Origin: an uncultured Collinsella sp.
Lineage (GTDB): Bacteria > Actinomycetota > Coriobacteriia > Coriobacteriales > Coriobacteriaceae
DNA length: 64,000 nt
Reading direction: 5' to 3'
Assembly (NCBI GenBank): GCA_958450865.1
Contig: CAUDNY010000003.1
Span: forward strand, 1 to 64,000
Shown: piece after piece, positions 53,088 to 61,181 of the stretch
Layout of the letters: each line of letters starts with the position of its first letter
How positions within the stretch are numbered: position 1 is the stretch's first letter
Notes under the pieces: model-generated
Told to the model about the DNA's origin: nothing
The model's database searches: none
The model's input: the letters and a program-made list of their open reading frames with translations, nothing else
Program-made: the position numbers and the translations under genes

Positions 53088-53330
53088 AATGTGACAAAGG
53101 GACTGTCCCTTTGTCACATTTACAAAAATGGGCGCGCCAACGGCGCGCCCATTCACTCAATTTCATTCAGCCCGCCTGACCCGAACGGCCGAGTCGTTGC
53201 AGAACCCGGGAGCCCCGGCAGGGCGGGTGCTTGCTCAAAATGAGTTCCCTCCAAAACAATGGGCGCGCCAACGGCGCGCCCATTCACTCTATTCCATTCA
53301 GCCCCGCCTGACCCGAACGGCCGAGTCGTT
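53088..53330. repeat. Tandem hairpin units behind the AraC gene
   Basis: Unit 0 is a perfect 16-bp stem (AATGTGACAAAGGGAC with its complement, 53088-53120). Units 1 and 2 begin with an identical 12-bp stem AATGGGCGCGCC (53127-53153 and 53258-53284) and share about 50 bp after it (CCTGACCCGAACGGCCGAG, then TCGTT), with a 131-bp period. Each stem follows the box ATGAGTTCC (53072-53080, 53240-53248); the same box is in LIR-2. The 422-bp gap 53050-53471 holds no gene. Confidence 0.8.
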
Positions 53331-53332
53331 AC

Positions 53333-53468
53333 GGAACCGAGGGGCCGGGCGCAGGGCCTTGCCTCTCAATGAGTTCCGCACGAACAGGAGGCGCCAGTGG
53401 CGCCTCCGTCGTGAGTCAGGACTGTCCGAAATTGAGAGGCAAGGCCCTGCGCCCGGCCCCTCGGTTCC
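53333..53468. repeat. Long inverted repeat element LIR-2 (38-bp perfect arms)
   Basis: The arms 53333-53370 and 53431-53468 are perfect inverted copies (starting GGAACCGAGGGGCCGGGCGC). Inside, GAGTTCCGCACGA (53371-53383) and CAGGACTGTCCGA (53417-53429) flank a perfect 9-bp stem GGAGGCGCC/GGCGCCTCC (53387-53407). These two boxes equal those of LIR-1. It starts three bases after the gatB stop on the minus strand. Confidence 0.88.
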
Positions 53469-53471
53469 CGT

Positions 53472-55148
53472 TTACGAGAGCGACGTTCTCAGCAACTCGT
53501 TGAAGAGTTTCGGGTTGCCCTTGCCGCGGCTCGCCTTCATGCACTGGCCCACCAAAAAGCCGATAACCTTCTGGTTGCCGTCACGATACTGCTGCGCCTG
53601 ATCGGCACAGTTAGCCAGCACCTCGTCCACGATCGGCTGCAACGCACCGGCATCGCTCACCTGACGCATACCACGCTCGTCGACGATCTTGTTGGGGTCG
53701 TCGCCGGTCTGGGCCATGGCCTCAAAGACCTCGTGCGCCTGGTTGGAGCTGATGGCATCGGTCACCAGCAGCTTGGCCAGCGCTGCTACCTGAGCCGGCG
53801 CGATGCCGGACTCGGCGAGCGACACGCCTGCGCTCTTAAGGTAGGCGATCATCTCGTTCACCAGCAAGTTTGCGACCGTCTGGGCCTCCTTGCCAGCCAT
53901 ACCGGCAGCGGCGGCCTCAAAGAACTCGGCAAACTCGGGGTCGCCGGCGATCTGCTCGGCATCGGCCGTCTTAATGCCAAAGTCGGCCTCAAAACGGGCG
54001 CGCTTGGCATCGGGCAGCTCGGGAATCTCGCCACGGCAGCGGTCGATAAACTCGTCGTCCAGATCGAACGGCGCCAGGTCGGGGTCGGGGAACAGACGAT
54101 AGTCGTCGGCCGTCTCCTTGACGCGCATAACCACGGTTCGCTTGCGGCTGGGCTCCCAGTGGCGGGTCTCCTGATAGATGATGCCGCCCTCCTCGAGCAC
54201 CTCGGCCTGACGGCAGATCTCGTAGGCAAGGCCATCGTGCAGGCTCTTAAACGAGTTGAGGTTCTTGAGCTCGGTCTTGGTTCCCAGCTTGGTCTCGCCG
54301 CGGCGACGCAGCGACACGTTGCCGTCGCAGCGCATGGAGCCCTTCTCCATGGAGCAGTCCGAAATGCCCAGCGTCACAAAGATGCGACGGAGCTTCTCCA
54401 TAAACAGGCGAGCCTCCTCGGGCGTACGCAAGTCGGGCTCAGTGACAAGCTCGATGAGCGGCGTGCCGCAGCGGTTGTAGTCGACGAGCGACTCGGCCGC
54501 GGCGGTAATGCGGCCCTCGGCACCGCCCACGTGCACCATCTTGGCGGCGTCCTCCTCCATGTGGATGCGCAGGATGCGGATGGGCACCGTGTAGGAACCG
54601 TCCTCGCGACGCTCGGGCATCTGCAAGTTGGACGCATCATAGCTGGCCAGGTGGCCGGCGCGCTGGTTGCCCTCGCGCATGGTCGACGTCATGGACGTGG
54701 ACAGGCCCTCGGCGTTGGCCGAGGCGCTCGCCAGACTCTGAGCCTCGGCCTCACCAAACGCGCAGTCGGGGCGCTCGGCGGCACCGCGACCGGTCACGTC
54801 CAGGTCCAGGTGACCGTACATGGCAAAAGCGACCGGACCCTGCGTAGTCTGGAAGTTCTTGGCCATATCGGGATAGAAGTAGTGCTTGCGGTAGAACATC
54901 GAGTGGCGTTGGATTTCGCAGTTGGTGGCGAGACCGGCCTTGACGATGCTCTCGATGGCGCGCTTATTGGGCACCGGCAGGGCGCCGGGCAGCCCCAGGC
55001 ACACCGGGCACACGTTGGCGTTGGGCTCGTCATCGTGGCTGAGCTTGCAGTTGCAGAACATCTTGGTATCGAGTGCGGTGAGCTCGGTATGGATCTCCAG
55101 GCCGATCACAGCCTCCCAATCCTGCAGGACCTCGGAAAGCTCCTTCAT
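53472..55148 (-). CDS. gatB: Aspartyl/glutamyl-tRNA amidotransferase subunit B
   Basis: A 558-residue GatB that recognises misacylated tRNA and activates it with ATP. The start EAVIGLEIHTELTALDTKMFC, SDCSMEKGSMRCDGNVSLR and the C-terminal tail domain (LFNELLRTSL) are typical. Zinc Cys residues are seen in CNCKLSHDDEPNANVCPVCLG. It is about 70 residues longer than average. Its ATG overlaps the gatA stop (TAATG). LIR-2 follows its stop immediately. Confidence 0.96.
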   Translation of the reverse strand: MKELSEVLQDWEAVIGLEIHTELTALDTKMFCNCKLSHDDEPNANVCPVCLGLPGALPVPNKRAIESIVKAGLATNCEIQRHSMFYRKHYFYPDMAKNFQTTQGPVAFAMYGHLDLDVTGRGAAERPDCAFGEAEAQSLASASANAEGLSTSMTSTMREGNQRAGHLASYDASNLQMPERREDGSYTVPIRILRIHMEEDAAKMVHVGGAEGRITAAAESLVDYNRCGTPLIELVTEPDLRTPEEARLFMEKLRRIFVTLGISDCSMEKGSMRCDGNVSLRRRGETKLGTKTELKNLNSFKSLHDGLAYEICRQAEVLEEGGIIYQETRHWEPSRKRTVVMRVKETADDYRLFPDPDLAPFDLDDEFIDRCRGEIPELPDAKRARFEADFGIKTADAEQIAGDPEFAEFFEAAAAGMAGKEAQTVANLLVNEMIAYLKSAGVSLAESGIAPAQVAALAKLLVTDAISSNQAHEVFEAMAQTGDDPNKIVDERGMRQVSDAGALQPIVDEVLANCADQAQQYRDGNQKVIGFLVGQCMKASRGKGNPKLFNELLRTSLS

Positions 55149-56662
55149 TACAGCTCGCCTCCCTTCCCGGCAAAATCGGGCGCGACGGAAAGCGCGGGCG
55201 CACCCGTGGCGGCATCGGCAAAGCCGCGCTCCAGGGCGCGGGCAAACGTGAGCAGCTGACGGTCCTTAAACGCCGGACCAACCAGCTGGGCAGAAACGGG
55301 CAGCTGAGTATCCTCGCCCAGGCCCAGCGGCACCGAGATACCACCGTTGCCGCAGATGTTGAGCGAGATGGTGTATAGGTCGGAGAGGTACATCTGCGTG
55401 GGGTCGCTGATCTCGCCAAACTTAAAGGCCGTGCGCGGCGAGGCGGGCATGAGGATGGTGTCCACCTTGGCATACGCGGCGTCGTAGTCCTGCGTGATGA
55501 GCGTGCGGGCCTTTTGCGCGGCGTAGTAGTACTTGTCGTACACGCCCGAGCTCAGCAGGTAGGCGCCGAGCATCTGACGGCGCTTGGCCTCGGCGCCAAA
55601 GCCGTGGGCGCGCGACAGCGAGCTCTGGTCGGACAGGTTGGCGCAGCCCTCCTCCTGATAGCCGTAGCGAATGCCGTCAAAACGGGCCAGGTTGGAGAAC
55701 GCCTCGGCCGGGCCGATGACGTAGTAGGCGGCGATGGCGGCGTCCAGGTGCGGCAGGTCGACCTCGACCAGCTCGGCGCCCTGGTTCTGCAGCTCCTGGG
55801 CGGCGCGCTGAACAGCGGCCTTGACCTCGGGCGTCAGGCCCTCGGCCTCCATAAACGCGGGGATGATGCCCACGCGCTTGCCCTCGATACTGTCGTTGAG
55901 GTGCTCGGTAAAGTCAACGGCGCAATCCTGGCTGGTGCAGTCGTACGGATCGTGGCCCGCGCCGGTAAGCGCGTTCATGGCCAGCGCGACATCCTCGACC
56001 GTGCGGCCAAAGGGGCCCACCTGGTCGAGCGACGAGCCAAAGGCAACCACGCCGTAACGGCTCACGGCGCCGTACGTGGGCTTAAAGCCCACCACGCCGC
56101 ACAGCGACGCCGGCTGGCGAATGGAGCCGCCGGTGTCCGAGCCCAGCGAGAGCGCGACCTCGCCCGCGGCGACGGCTGCAGCGGAGCCGCCCGAAGAGCC
56201 GCCGGGTACGCGCTCGGTATCCCAAGGGTTGTTGGTGCGGTGGAAGGCCGAGCTCTCGGTAGAGCTGCCGAAGGCGAACTCGTCCATGTTGGCCTTGCCC
56301 ATGGGCAGGCAGCCGGCGTCGAGCATGCGCTGGACGCAGGTGGCGGTGTAGACGCTCTGGTAGTCCCCGAGCATGCGGGAAGCGCAGGTGGTGCGCGTGC
56401 CCACGAGGTTCATGTTGTCCTTGATGGCCAGTGGCACGCCCGCGAGCGGGGGCAGCGGCTTGCCTGCGGCACGGTCGGCATCCACGCGCGCAGCGGCCTC
56501 GAGCGCAAGCTCGGGCGCCACCTGCAGGAATGCCTGGACCCCACCCTCGCGCGCCTCGATGGCGGCAAGGGAGGCCTGGGCCACCTCGGTAGCGGTAAAG
56601 TCGCCGGCGGCAACGCCCGCGGCAATCTGGGCGGCGGTAAGGGAATCGAAGCTCTGCGCCAT
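55148..56662 (-). CDS. gatA: Aspartyl/glutamyl-tRNA amidotransferase subunit A
   Basis: A 504-residue amidase giving ammonia from glutamine or asparagine. The Ser-cisSer-Lys triad is visible: Lys in PLAIKDNMNLVGT, and GSSGGSAAAVAAG followed by GSDTGGSIRQPASLCG for the serines. It lies between gatC and gatB in one operon, with one-base overlaps on both sides. The complex makes Gln-tRNA and Asn-tRNA by transamidation. Confidence 0.97.
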   Translation of the reverse strand: MAQSFDSLTAAQIAAGVAAGDFTATEVAQASLAAIEAREGGVQAFLQVAPELALEAAARVDADRAAGKPLPPLAGVPLAIKDNMNLVGTRTTCASRMLGDYQSVYTATCVQRMLDAGCLPMGKANMDEFAFGSSTESSAFHRTNNPWDTERVPGGSSGGSAAAVAAGEVALSLGSDTGGSIRQPASLCGVVGFKPTYGAVSRYGVVAFGSSLDQVGPFGRTVEDVALAMNALTGAGHDPYDCTSQDCAVDFTEHLNDSIEGKRVGIIPAFMEAEGLTPEVKAAVQRAAQELQNQGAELVEVDLPHLDAAIAAYYVIGPAEAFSNLARFDGIRYGYQEEGCANLSDQSSLSRAHGFGAEAKRRQMLGAYLLSSGVYDKYYYAAQKARTLITQDYDAAYAKVDTILMPASPRTAFKFGEISDPTQMYLSDLYTISLNICGNGGISVPLGLGEDTQLPVSAQLVGPAFKDRQLLTFARALERGFADAATGAPALSVAPDFAGKGGEL

Positions 56663-56973
56663 TACTCGCTCTCCCCCTCTCCCAAAATGGACGGCACGCG
56701 GAAGTAGCGGTCGCGCGCGCTGCCGGCGTTTTCGAGCGCAACGTCGAGCGGCAGGTCGCGTTCGGGCTCGCGCAGGTCATCGCCCATCACGTTGGACAGA
56801 CTTCCGATAGGATGGAACGTGGGCTCCACGTCGGGCAAGTCATATTGCAAGACGGGCTCGAGCATCTGGACGGCGTCGTTCATGTAGGACGTCATCTTGG
56901 TGAGCTCGTCATCGGTCAGTGCGATCTTTGCGTACTCGGCGATGCCGCGCACGTCTTTCTCGCTGAGTGCCAT
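56662..56973 (-). CDS. gatC: Aspartyl/glutamyl-tRNA amidotransferase subunit C
   Basis: A 103-residue GatC that wraps GatA and GatB. It has the family start ALSEKDVRGIAEYAKIALTD and VLQYDLPDVEPTFHPIGSL near 55. ATG 56973 has AAGGGAG; the frame from 56991 adds only six residues without a site. It is the first gene of gatCAB. Confidence 0.95.
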   Translation of the reverse strand: MALSEKDVRGIAEYAKIALTDDELTKMTSYMNDAVQMLEPVLQYDLPDVEPTFHPIGSLSNVMGDDLREPERDLPLDVALENAGSARDRYFRVPSILGEGESE

Positions 56974-57157
56974 AGGCGCTCCCTTCCGCATAACAGTTAA
57001 ACCGCTCTAGTATACAGGGCAACGCCGGCTTGGAGCAGGCGCTTTACCCAAATGCAGCGAAAACGTAACGAGGGCGGCGGGCTGGCAGGCGGCGGGCTGG
57101 CGGTTCTGCAGCGAAACCGCACCGTCCATAGCGAAAACCGTCCCGCCCGCAACGAAG

Positions 57158-57218
57158 ACCATCACAACATTCGACGCTTTTCGTCAAAATCGCGATTTTC
57201 ATCGAATGTTGTGATGGT
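57158..57218. repeat. Perfect 17-bp inverted repeat with palindromic centre
   Basis: ACCATCACAACATTCGA (57158-57174) and its exact complement (57202-57218) enclose a second palindrome AAAATCGCGATTTT (57186-57199). Beside it GGCGGGCTGGC occurs twice at about 57073-57102. It lies between the gatC promoter side and the sortase terminator; no gene is present. Confidence 0.75.
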
Positions 57219-57231
57219 TTGAAAGCCCCGA

Positions 57232-57264
57232 CCACCACAAAGGTGCCTGTCCCCATTGTGGTGG
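57232..57264 (-). terminator. Hairpin after sortase gene; second copy of a dispersed repeat
   Basis: CCACCACAA (57232-57240) pairs with TTGTGGTGG (57256-57264). As the reverse complement it matches 17758-17790 in 32 of 33 positions. It lies 15 bp past the sortase stop. Confidence 0.65.
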
Positions 57265-57278
57265 TTCTGAACGATGTC

Positions 57279-58217
57279 TTATGCCGAGGCTTTGACCTTG
57301 CGGCGCTTGCGGACCGCGTGAATCACGATGTCCAGCAGCAACAGCACAATGGCCACGACCACGATGAGCACGGCAAACTCGCGCTTGCCCCAGTGGCGGC
57401 CGGCCAGCGACTTTTGCTTGTCGACGTCCTTCTTGTTGTACTTGGTGCGCACGCAATGCACCAGCAGGCGATGGTCGTTCACGCCGTAGGGCGTGCAGGT
57501 AACAAGCGTCACCTTGTCGGCGCCGGGCTCGATGGTCAGCGACTCCATCTCCTCGGGCAGCACGACCTCGGAGTCCACCATCTTGTAGGCGAGCGTCTTG
57601 TTCATGGTGTGCAGCAGCACCAGGTCGCCGGGCTTCAGCGAATGGATGTCGTCGAACATGCTCAGGTTGCGCATGCCCGAGTGCGCGGTGAGCACGCAGT
57701 GCGTCGAGGTGCCGCCCACCGGCAGGCTCGTGCCCTCCAGGTGGCCGACGCCCGCCATAAGGACTTCCTCGCTCGTGCCGTGGTAGATTGGCATGCTCAC
57801 GTCGATGGAGGGAATCTCGACCCAGCTCATCATAGGGTCGCGGTCAAAGATGAGCTGCTGGGCGTAAGGCTCGATCTGGTCGGCGGGAAGCTCGGTGGCC
57901 TCGCCCGCCAGCTGCTCGTTAAAGGAGCGAGCCTGGAGCAGGATGCGCTCGCGCTCCTCTTCGGAGAGCGCATCCACGGTGCTGGACACGGTGCTGATCT
58001 GGTTGAACACGCCCGAGGCCTCGAGCCGGTCCAAGATCCACGGCCAGGTCATAAGGCCCACGCCAATAAGAATGATGACGATGGTGATGAGCCGGTCGGC
58101 CCAGCGCGGCAGTCGCTTGCGGCGGCGCTTGGGCTTTGGTTGAGGTTTGGGCTGAGGGCTTGAGCCACCGTTGGCCGCGGCGTTATTGCTCTTCATATGT
58201 TTGGCGCCCTGCACCAT
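57279..58217 (-). CDS. Class C sortase
   Basis: A 312-residue pilus-polymerising transpeptidase. A Pro/Lys-rich cytoplasmic start, a membrane segment (about residues 43-63), catalytic His in LTAHSGMRNL, catalytic Cys in TLVTCTPYG, and Arg in NDHRLLVHC are seen. A second membrane segment at 285-305 and a basic tail are typical of class C. The start ATG 58217 has AGGAG nine bases before. It should join the pilins encoded at 59244-64000, although a 1-kb repeat region separates them. Confidence 0.93.
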   Translation of the reverse strand: MVQGAKHMKSNNAAANGGSSPQPKPQPKPKRRRKRLPRWADRLITIVIILIGVGLMTWPWILDRLEASGVFNQISTVSSTVDALSEEERERILLQARSFNEQLAGEATELPADQIEPYAQQLIFDRDPMMSWVEIPSIDVSMPIYHGTSEEVLMAGVGHLEGTSLPVGGTSTHCVLTAHSGMRNLSMFDDIHSLKPGDLVLLHTMNKTLAYKMVDSEVVLPEEMESLTIEPGADKVTLVTCTPYGVNDHRLLVHCVRTKYNKKDVDKQKSLAGRHWGKREFAVLIVVVAIVLLLLDIVIHAVRKRRKVKASA

Positions 58218-58335
58218 CGCCGGTCACTCCTCTACAGCTCAGGTTGTCTAAACAAATAATAGCCGATTAGCAGGCTCCTCCGCCCGACAACACGGCTAGA
58301 CCGCACCGTCCAGTCGAGGATAAGCCAGCATTTGA

Positions 58336-58585
58336 GTTTTCAAAATGTCCCGAATCGGCGGGGCGATTCGGGATACAATGTCAATAGAAAGCGACGCACC
58401 CCGCGTAAGTGTTCGAAAGCGCGGGCGGCCTAGTTTTCTGGTTTTGTTAAATGCCCGGGCCTCTAACCCCGGGCATTCTTATTTGCGCTTGTTGCGGCGC
58501 AAATGCCTTCTACCGTCCGCACCGCGCGTGCGCCTACGGACCTTAAACCGAACCTCATACGAGTCGAGAAACGCGATGACGAACG
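58336..58585. repeat. 250-bp direct repeat, copy 1
   Basis: About 93% identical by eye to 58819-59068, starting GTTTTCAAAATGTCCCGAAT in both and ending GATGACGAACG. It contains, in order, a 10-bp inverted repeat TCCCGAATCG/CGATTCGGGA (58348-58373), a -10-like TACAAT, a GC hairpin (58450-58477) and the 3' two-thirds of a small gene on the minus strand. Confidence 0.9.
58380..58485 (+). ncRNA. Candidate antisense antitoxin RNA
   Basis: A plausible plus-strand transcript begins after TACAAT (58374-58379) and ends at the hairpin AATGCCCGGG (58450-58459) / CCCGGGCATT (58468-58477) followed by TTCTTATTT. It contains a CCCGCG/CGCGGG stem near 58410-58434 and would overlap the 3' part of the small gene transcribed from the other strand. 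There is no good -35, so activity depends on the inverted repeat before it. Prediction only. Confidence 0.4.
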
Positions 58586-58631
58586 TGCCAACCGCCGCGA
58601 GGGCGGCGAGCGCGTTAAGGAATTTCAGCAT
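58479..58631 (-). CDS. 50-residue membrane peptide, candidate type I toxin
   Basis: ATG 58629-58631 with a perfect GGAGGT six bases before it encodes 50 residues. One hydrophobic helix (residues 4-22, FLNALAALAAVGTFVIAFL) is followed by a very basic tail of 27 residues ending RRHLRRNKRK. The length, strong binding site and layout resemble holin-like type I toxins (TxpA/BsrG group). It is convergent with the putative RNA at 58380-58485 and its stop touches the shared hairpin. No homologue is proven. Confidence 0.6.
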   Translation of the reverse strand: MLKFLNALAALAAVGTFVIAFLDSYEVRFKVRRRTRGADGRRHLRRNKRK

Positions 58632-58818
58632 TTGGGGACCTCCGATCGAGTCGTCGGCCGCCCGCGCACGGGATGCGTCGCAAGGATATTTTACTGCGAG
58701 TGTATGCAACCACGCCTGGTAAACGCGATTTTGACAAACATTTGTTCGATAGTTACACACACGGTTCCTCGCCCAGCGGAGCCTGGCCGCATTGTCCGGA
58801 TTTGCCCGACGTGTTTGC

Positions 58819-59068
58819 GTTTTCAAAATGTCCCGAATCGGCGAAACGATTCGGGATAGAATAGCTACAGGAAACGACGCACCCCGCGTAAGTGTACGAA
58901 AGCGCGGGCGGCCTAGTTTTCAGTTTTTGTTAAATGCCCGGGATCCGACCCCCGGGCATTCTTATTTGCGCTTGTTGCGGCGCAAATGCTTTCTACCGTC
59001 CGCACCGCGCGTGCGCCTACGGACCTTAAACCGAACCTCATACGAGTCGAGAAACGCGATGACGAACG
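58819..59068. repeat. 250-bp direct repeat, copy 2
   Basis: The second copy lies 483 bp after the first. The inverted repeat (58831-58856) is conserved while its loop changes from GCGGGG to GCGAAA, and the hairpin loop changes too, so stems are kept and loops vary. The gap 58632-59243 otherwise holds only the major pilin terminator. Confidence 0.9.
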
Positions 59069-59072
59069 AGCC
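58962..59072 (-). pseudogene. Truncated second copy of the small membrane peptide
   Basis: The frame FVIAFLDSYEVRFKVRRRTR is kept, with one Arg to Lys change and the same stop, but the first ~15 residues and the binding site are gone. The repeat boundary at 59068 falls inside the gene. Confidence 0.7.
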
Positions 59073-59113
59073 CGCATCGGACGATGGAGGCTGGCTGCTA
59101 TGTCCAAAAAAAC

Positions 59114-59142
59114 GGGGCAGACTCCAGTGCGGAGTCTGCCCC
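59114..59142 (-). terminator. Terminator of the major pilin gene
   Basis: GGGGCAGACTCC (59114-59125) pairs perfectly with GGAGTCTGCCCC (59131-59142), and the minus-strand stem runs into GTTTTTTT. Confidence 0.9.
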
Positions 59143-59243
59143 GAAAAGAGAATGGCAAAGCAAGAACGTGGATGGACGAGAAAAGTGTCCGCAAGTCTCA
59201 TGGCCAACACATCCCACCTGCCAAAGGGATGGATGAGCGAGCG

Positions 59244-61073
59244 TTACTCCTGCTCGGACTCCTCAGCCTGCTTACGGCTGCGGATGAGGTGCGCCACGCC
59301 AATGCACAGCACCGCGCCACCGGCGATCCAAGTGAAAGTCACGCCGTTAAGGCCGGTCAGCGGGAGGCCCACGGACTTGGTGTTGCCGACATTGATGGTG
59401 ACCTCGCCGGCATCAGCGTTGGTGCCGGTGTTTTCTTGACCATGAAGAGCATTGTCGCCGACATTACCGTCAAGCTTGCCGAAGGCGATGTCGGTGCGCT
59501 TCTCGTCTGCCTCAGACACCTTTGCCTCAAGGGTCTTCACCTTCATCGTGTCTTTGTTATACGTCGCGGTGATGATGAAGGTGAAGGGGTCGGCCTTGGT
59601 GGGGTACTTGGCAGGGTCGGGGGTCTGGACCTCAGTCACCTTGTAGGAGCCGGCGTCGAGGCCGGAAACGGAGATCTTGCCTTCTTTGTCGGACGTGAAC
59701 TTCACACACTCGGGAAGGTTTTCAGTATTGGTGACGGTCACGAGCTGACCCGCGACGACATTGACGCCATCAACAGTACCCTCCGTCGAGGCAATATACT
59801 GGTTTTCGGTATTCTTGTCCGCGGACTGGATGGTGAAGACGGCATTCTCAAGGCCCTGCTCGGTGCCCTGGTCGACCTTCTTGAGGTTGAGCTTGAACGC
59901 AAAGTCGGCGACGGTGTCCTCGATCGTCGTGCCCGTGCCAACGCCATACGGGTTGTTGGAGTACTCAAGCTTAACGGTGTTGGGGTTGCCGCCCTTCTGA
60001 GTATTGTCAGTAGTGTTACCAAACACGGCATTGCCGTTGAGCACCGCCTTGTAGAAGACGACTATCTGAGTGCTGGCGTCTACCTTTAAAATCTCCTTGA
60101 GATACTTACCGTGCTCTCCCGCATTAGCGTTAATAGCCAAGGTGGTAGTTCCATCAGCATTGGTGGTTGGCGTCACAGTAAAGTTCTCTGTAATGTCGGT
60201 ATATTGATCAATGTTGTTCTGATCTTTGTTTACAGCAAAAACTTGAGTTTGGCCACCAACATAGCTGAGGCCCTTGGAAAGGGTGTCAGTGAACTTATAG
60301 GTATAGCTATCGTAAGTAGCGTAGTTGCTGGCGATCGTGCCGGTGAGCTTGTAATTGACCTCCTGGCCGATCTGCGAATCGGCGACGTCATCCCAATCTT
60401 TCACAGGCACGGTCGTGAGGTCATCCTCCGCCTTGTTATCATCAAGAATCTTCTTTTCAACCGTGGGGACGCTCTTCTTAGGGGTAATATTCACAGTTGT
60501 GTCCGTACCGTCAATAAGAGCGTACACCGGAGCTGAATAAGCATCGGTCGACTTGTCCTGGGGCTTTACCGTCGTATCAGTGAGGAACAGCCAGTAGCCG
60601 GCGTCAAGATTGGAAAGAGACGGCTGTGCGGCAGACGTCTTCTGCCACGTTGCATTGTTCTTCAAATTGTCGGCGATCATGCTCAGAACATTATCGCTTG
60701 CGACCTGAGAAGTGCTCCCAGTCACGCCTGACTTCTCGTTCAGCCAATCAGCGGCATCCTGGGCAGTCGTTTTGTTGTAGGCAGGCTCTTTTTTCTGAAT
60801 TGCACGAACAACTGCGTCCTGAATTGCCTGTTGCTCTGTCACGTTTGTGCCCGCCCACTGAATGTTCTTTACAGTGGAGCCATTTACGTCAGCAGCGAAG
60901 ATTTGAATGCCCTTATAAGTCGTTGATCCAGCGTAGTCACCGTAATCGAACGTAACGGTCGTGTTGCCCGCTGCAAACGCCATGGTCACCGGGGCCATGA
61001 CGCCACCGAAGCTCAGCGCTGCCGTGAGGCCGGCGGTTACTGCCAAGCGTGCGATGTTCTTGCTCATGCTCAT
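59244..61073 (-). CDS. SpaA-type major pilin, LPLTG-anchored
   Basis: A 609-residue surface protein. The signal peptide is residues 1-35 (ending MAFAAGN). Repeated Ig-like pilin domains follow, with TVEKKILDD (possible isopeptide Lys) near 225 and an E-box-like SYKVTEVQTPDP near 505. The sorting signal LPLTG, a hydrophobic helix and the basic tail RSRKQAEE end it. ATG 61073 has GGAGGAAAAG. It is the last and longest gene of the visible pilus operon and probably the shaft subunit linked by the class C sortase. Confidence 0.9.
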   Translation of the reverse strand: MSMSKNIARLAVTAGLTAALSFGGVMAPVTMAFAAGNTTVTFDYGDYAGSTTYKGIQIFAADVNGSTVKNIQWAGTNVTEQQAIQDAVVRAIQKKEPAYNKTTAQDAADWLNEKSGVTGSTSQVASDNVLSMIADNLKNNATWQKTSAAQPSLSNLDAGYWLFLTDTTVKPQDKSTDAYSAPVYALIDGTDTTVNITPKKSVPTVEKKILDDNKAEDDLTTVPVKDWDDVADSQIGQEVNYKLTGTIASNYATYDSYTYKFTDTLSKGLSYVGGQTQVFAVNKDQNNIDQYTDITENFTVTPTTNADGTTTLAINANAGEHGKYLKEILKVDASTQIVVFYKAVLNGNAVFGNTTDNTQKGGNPNTVKLEYSNNPYGVGTGTTIEDTVADFAFKLNLKKVDQGTEQGLENAVFTIQSADKNTENQYIASTEGTVDGVNVVAGQLVTVTNTENLPECVKFTSDKEGKISVSGLDAGSYKVTEVQTPDPAKYPTKADPFTFIITATYNKDTMKVKTLEAKVSEADEKRTDIAFGKLDGNVGDNALHGQENTGTNADAGEVTINVGNTKSVGLPLTGLNGVTFTWIAGGAVLCIGVAHLIRSRKQAEESEQE

Positions 61074-61181
61074 CTTCTTTTCCTCCGTTTTCCGTTTGAT
61101 TCTCATTCGATCGGTCATCATCTGTCTGTGTCTTAGCATTTACTTCGCTACGTCTCGCCCCGCTCTCTGTGGGGCTGCCAG

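Noticed and set aside
53128..53601. 157-codon frame across the hairpin units
   Set aside because: It is made only of tandem repeat DNA and overlaps the end of gatB.
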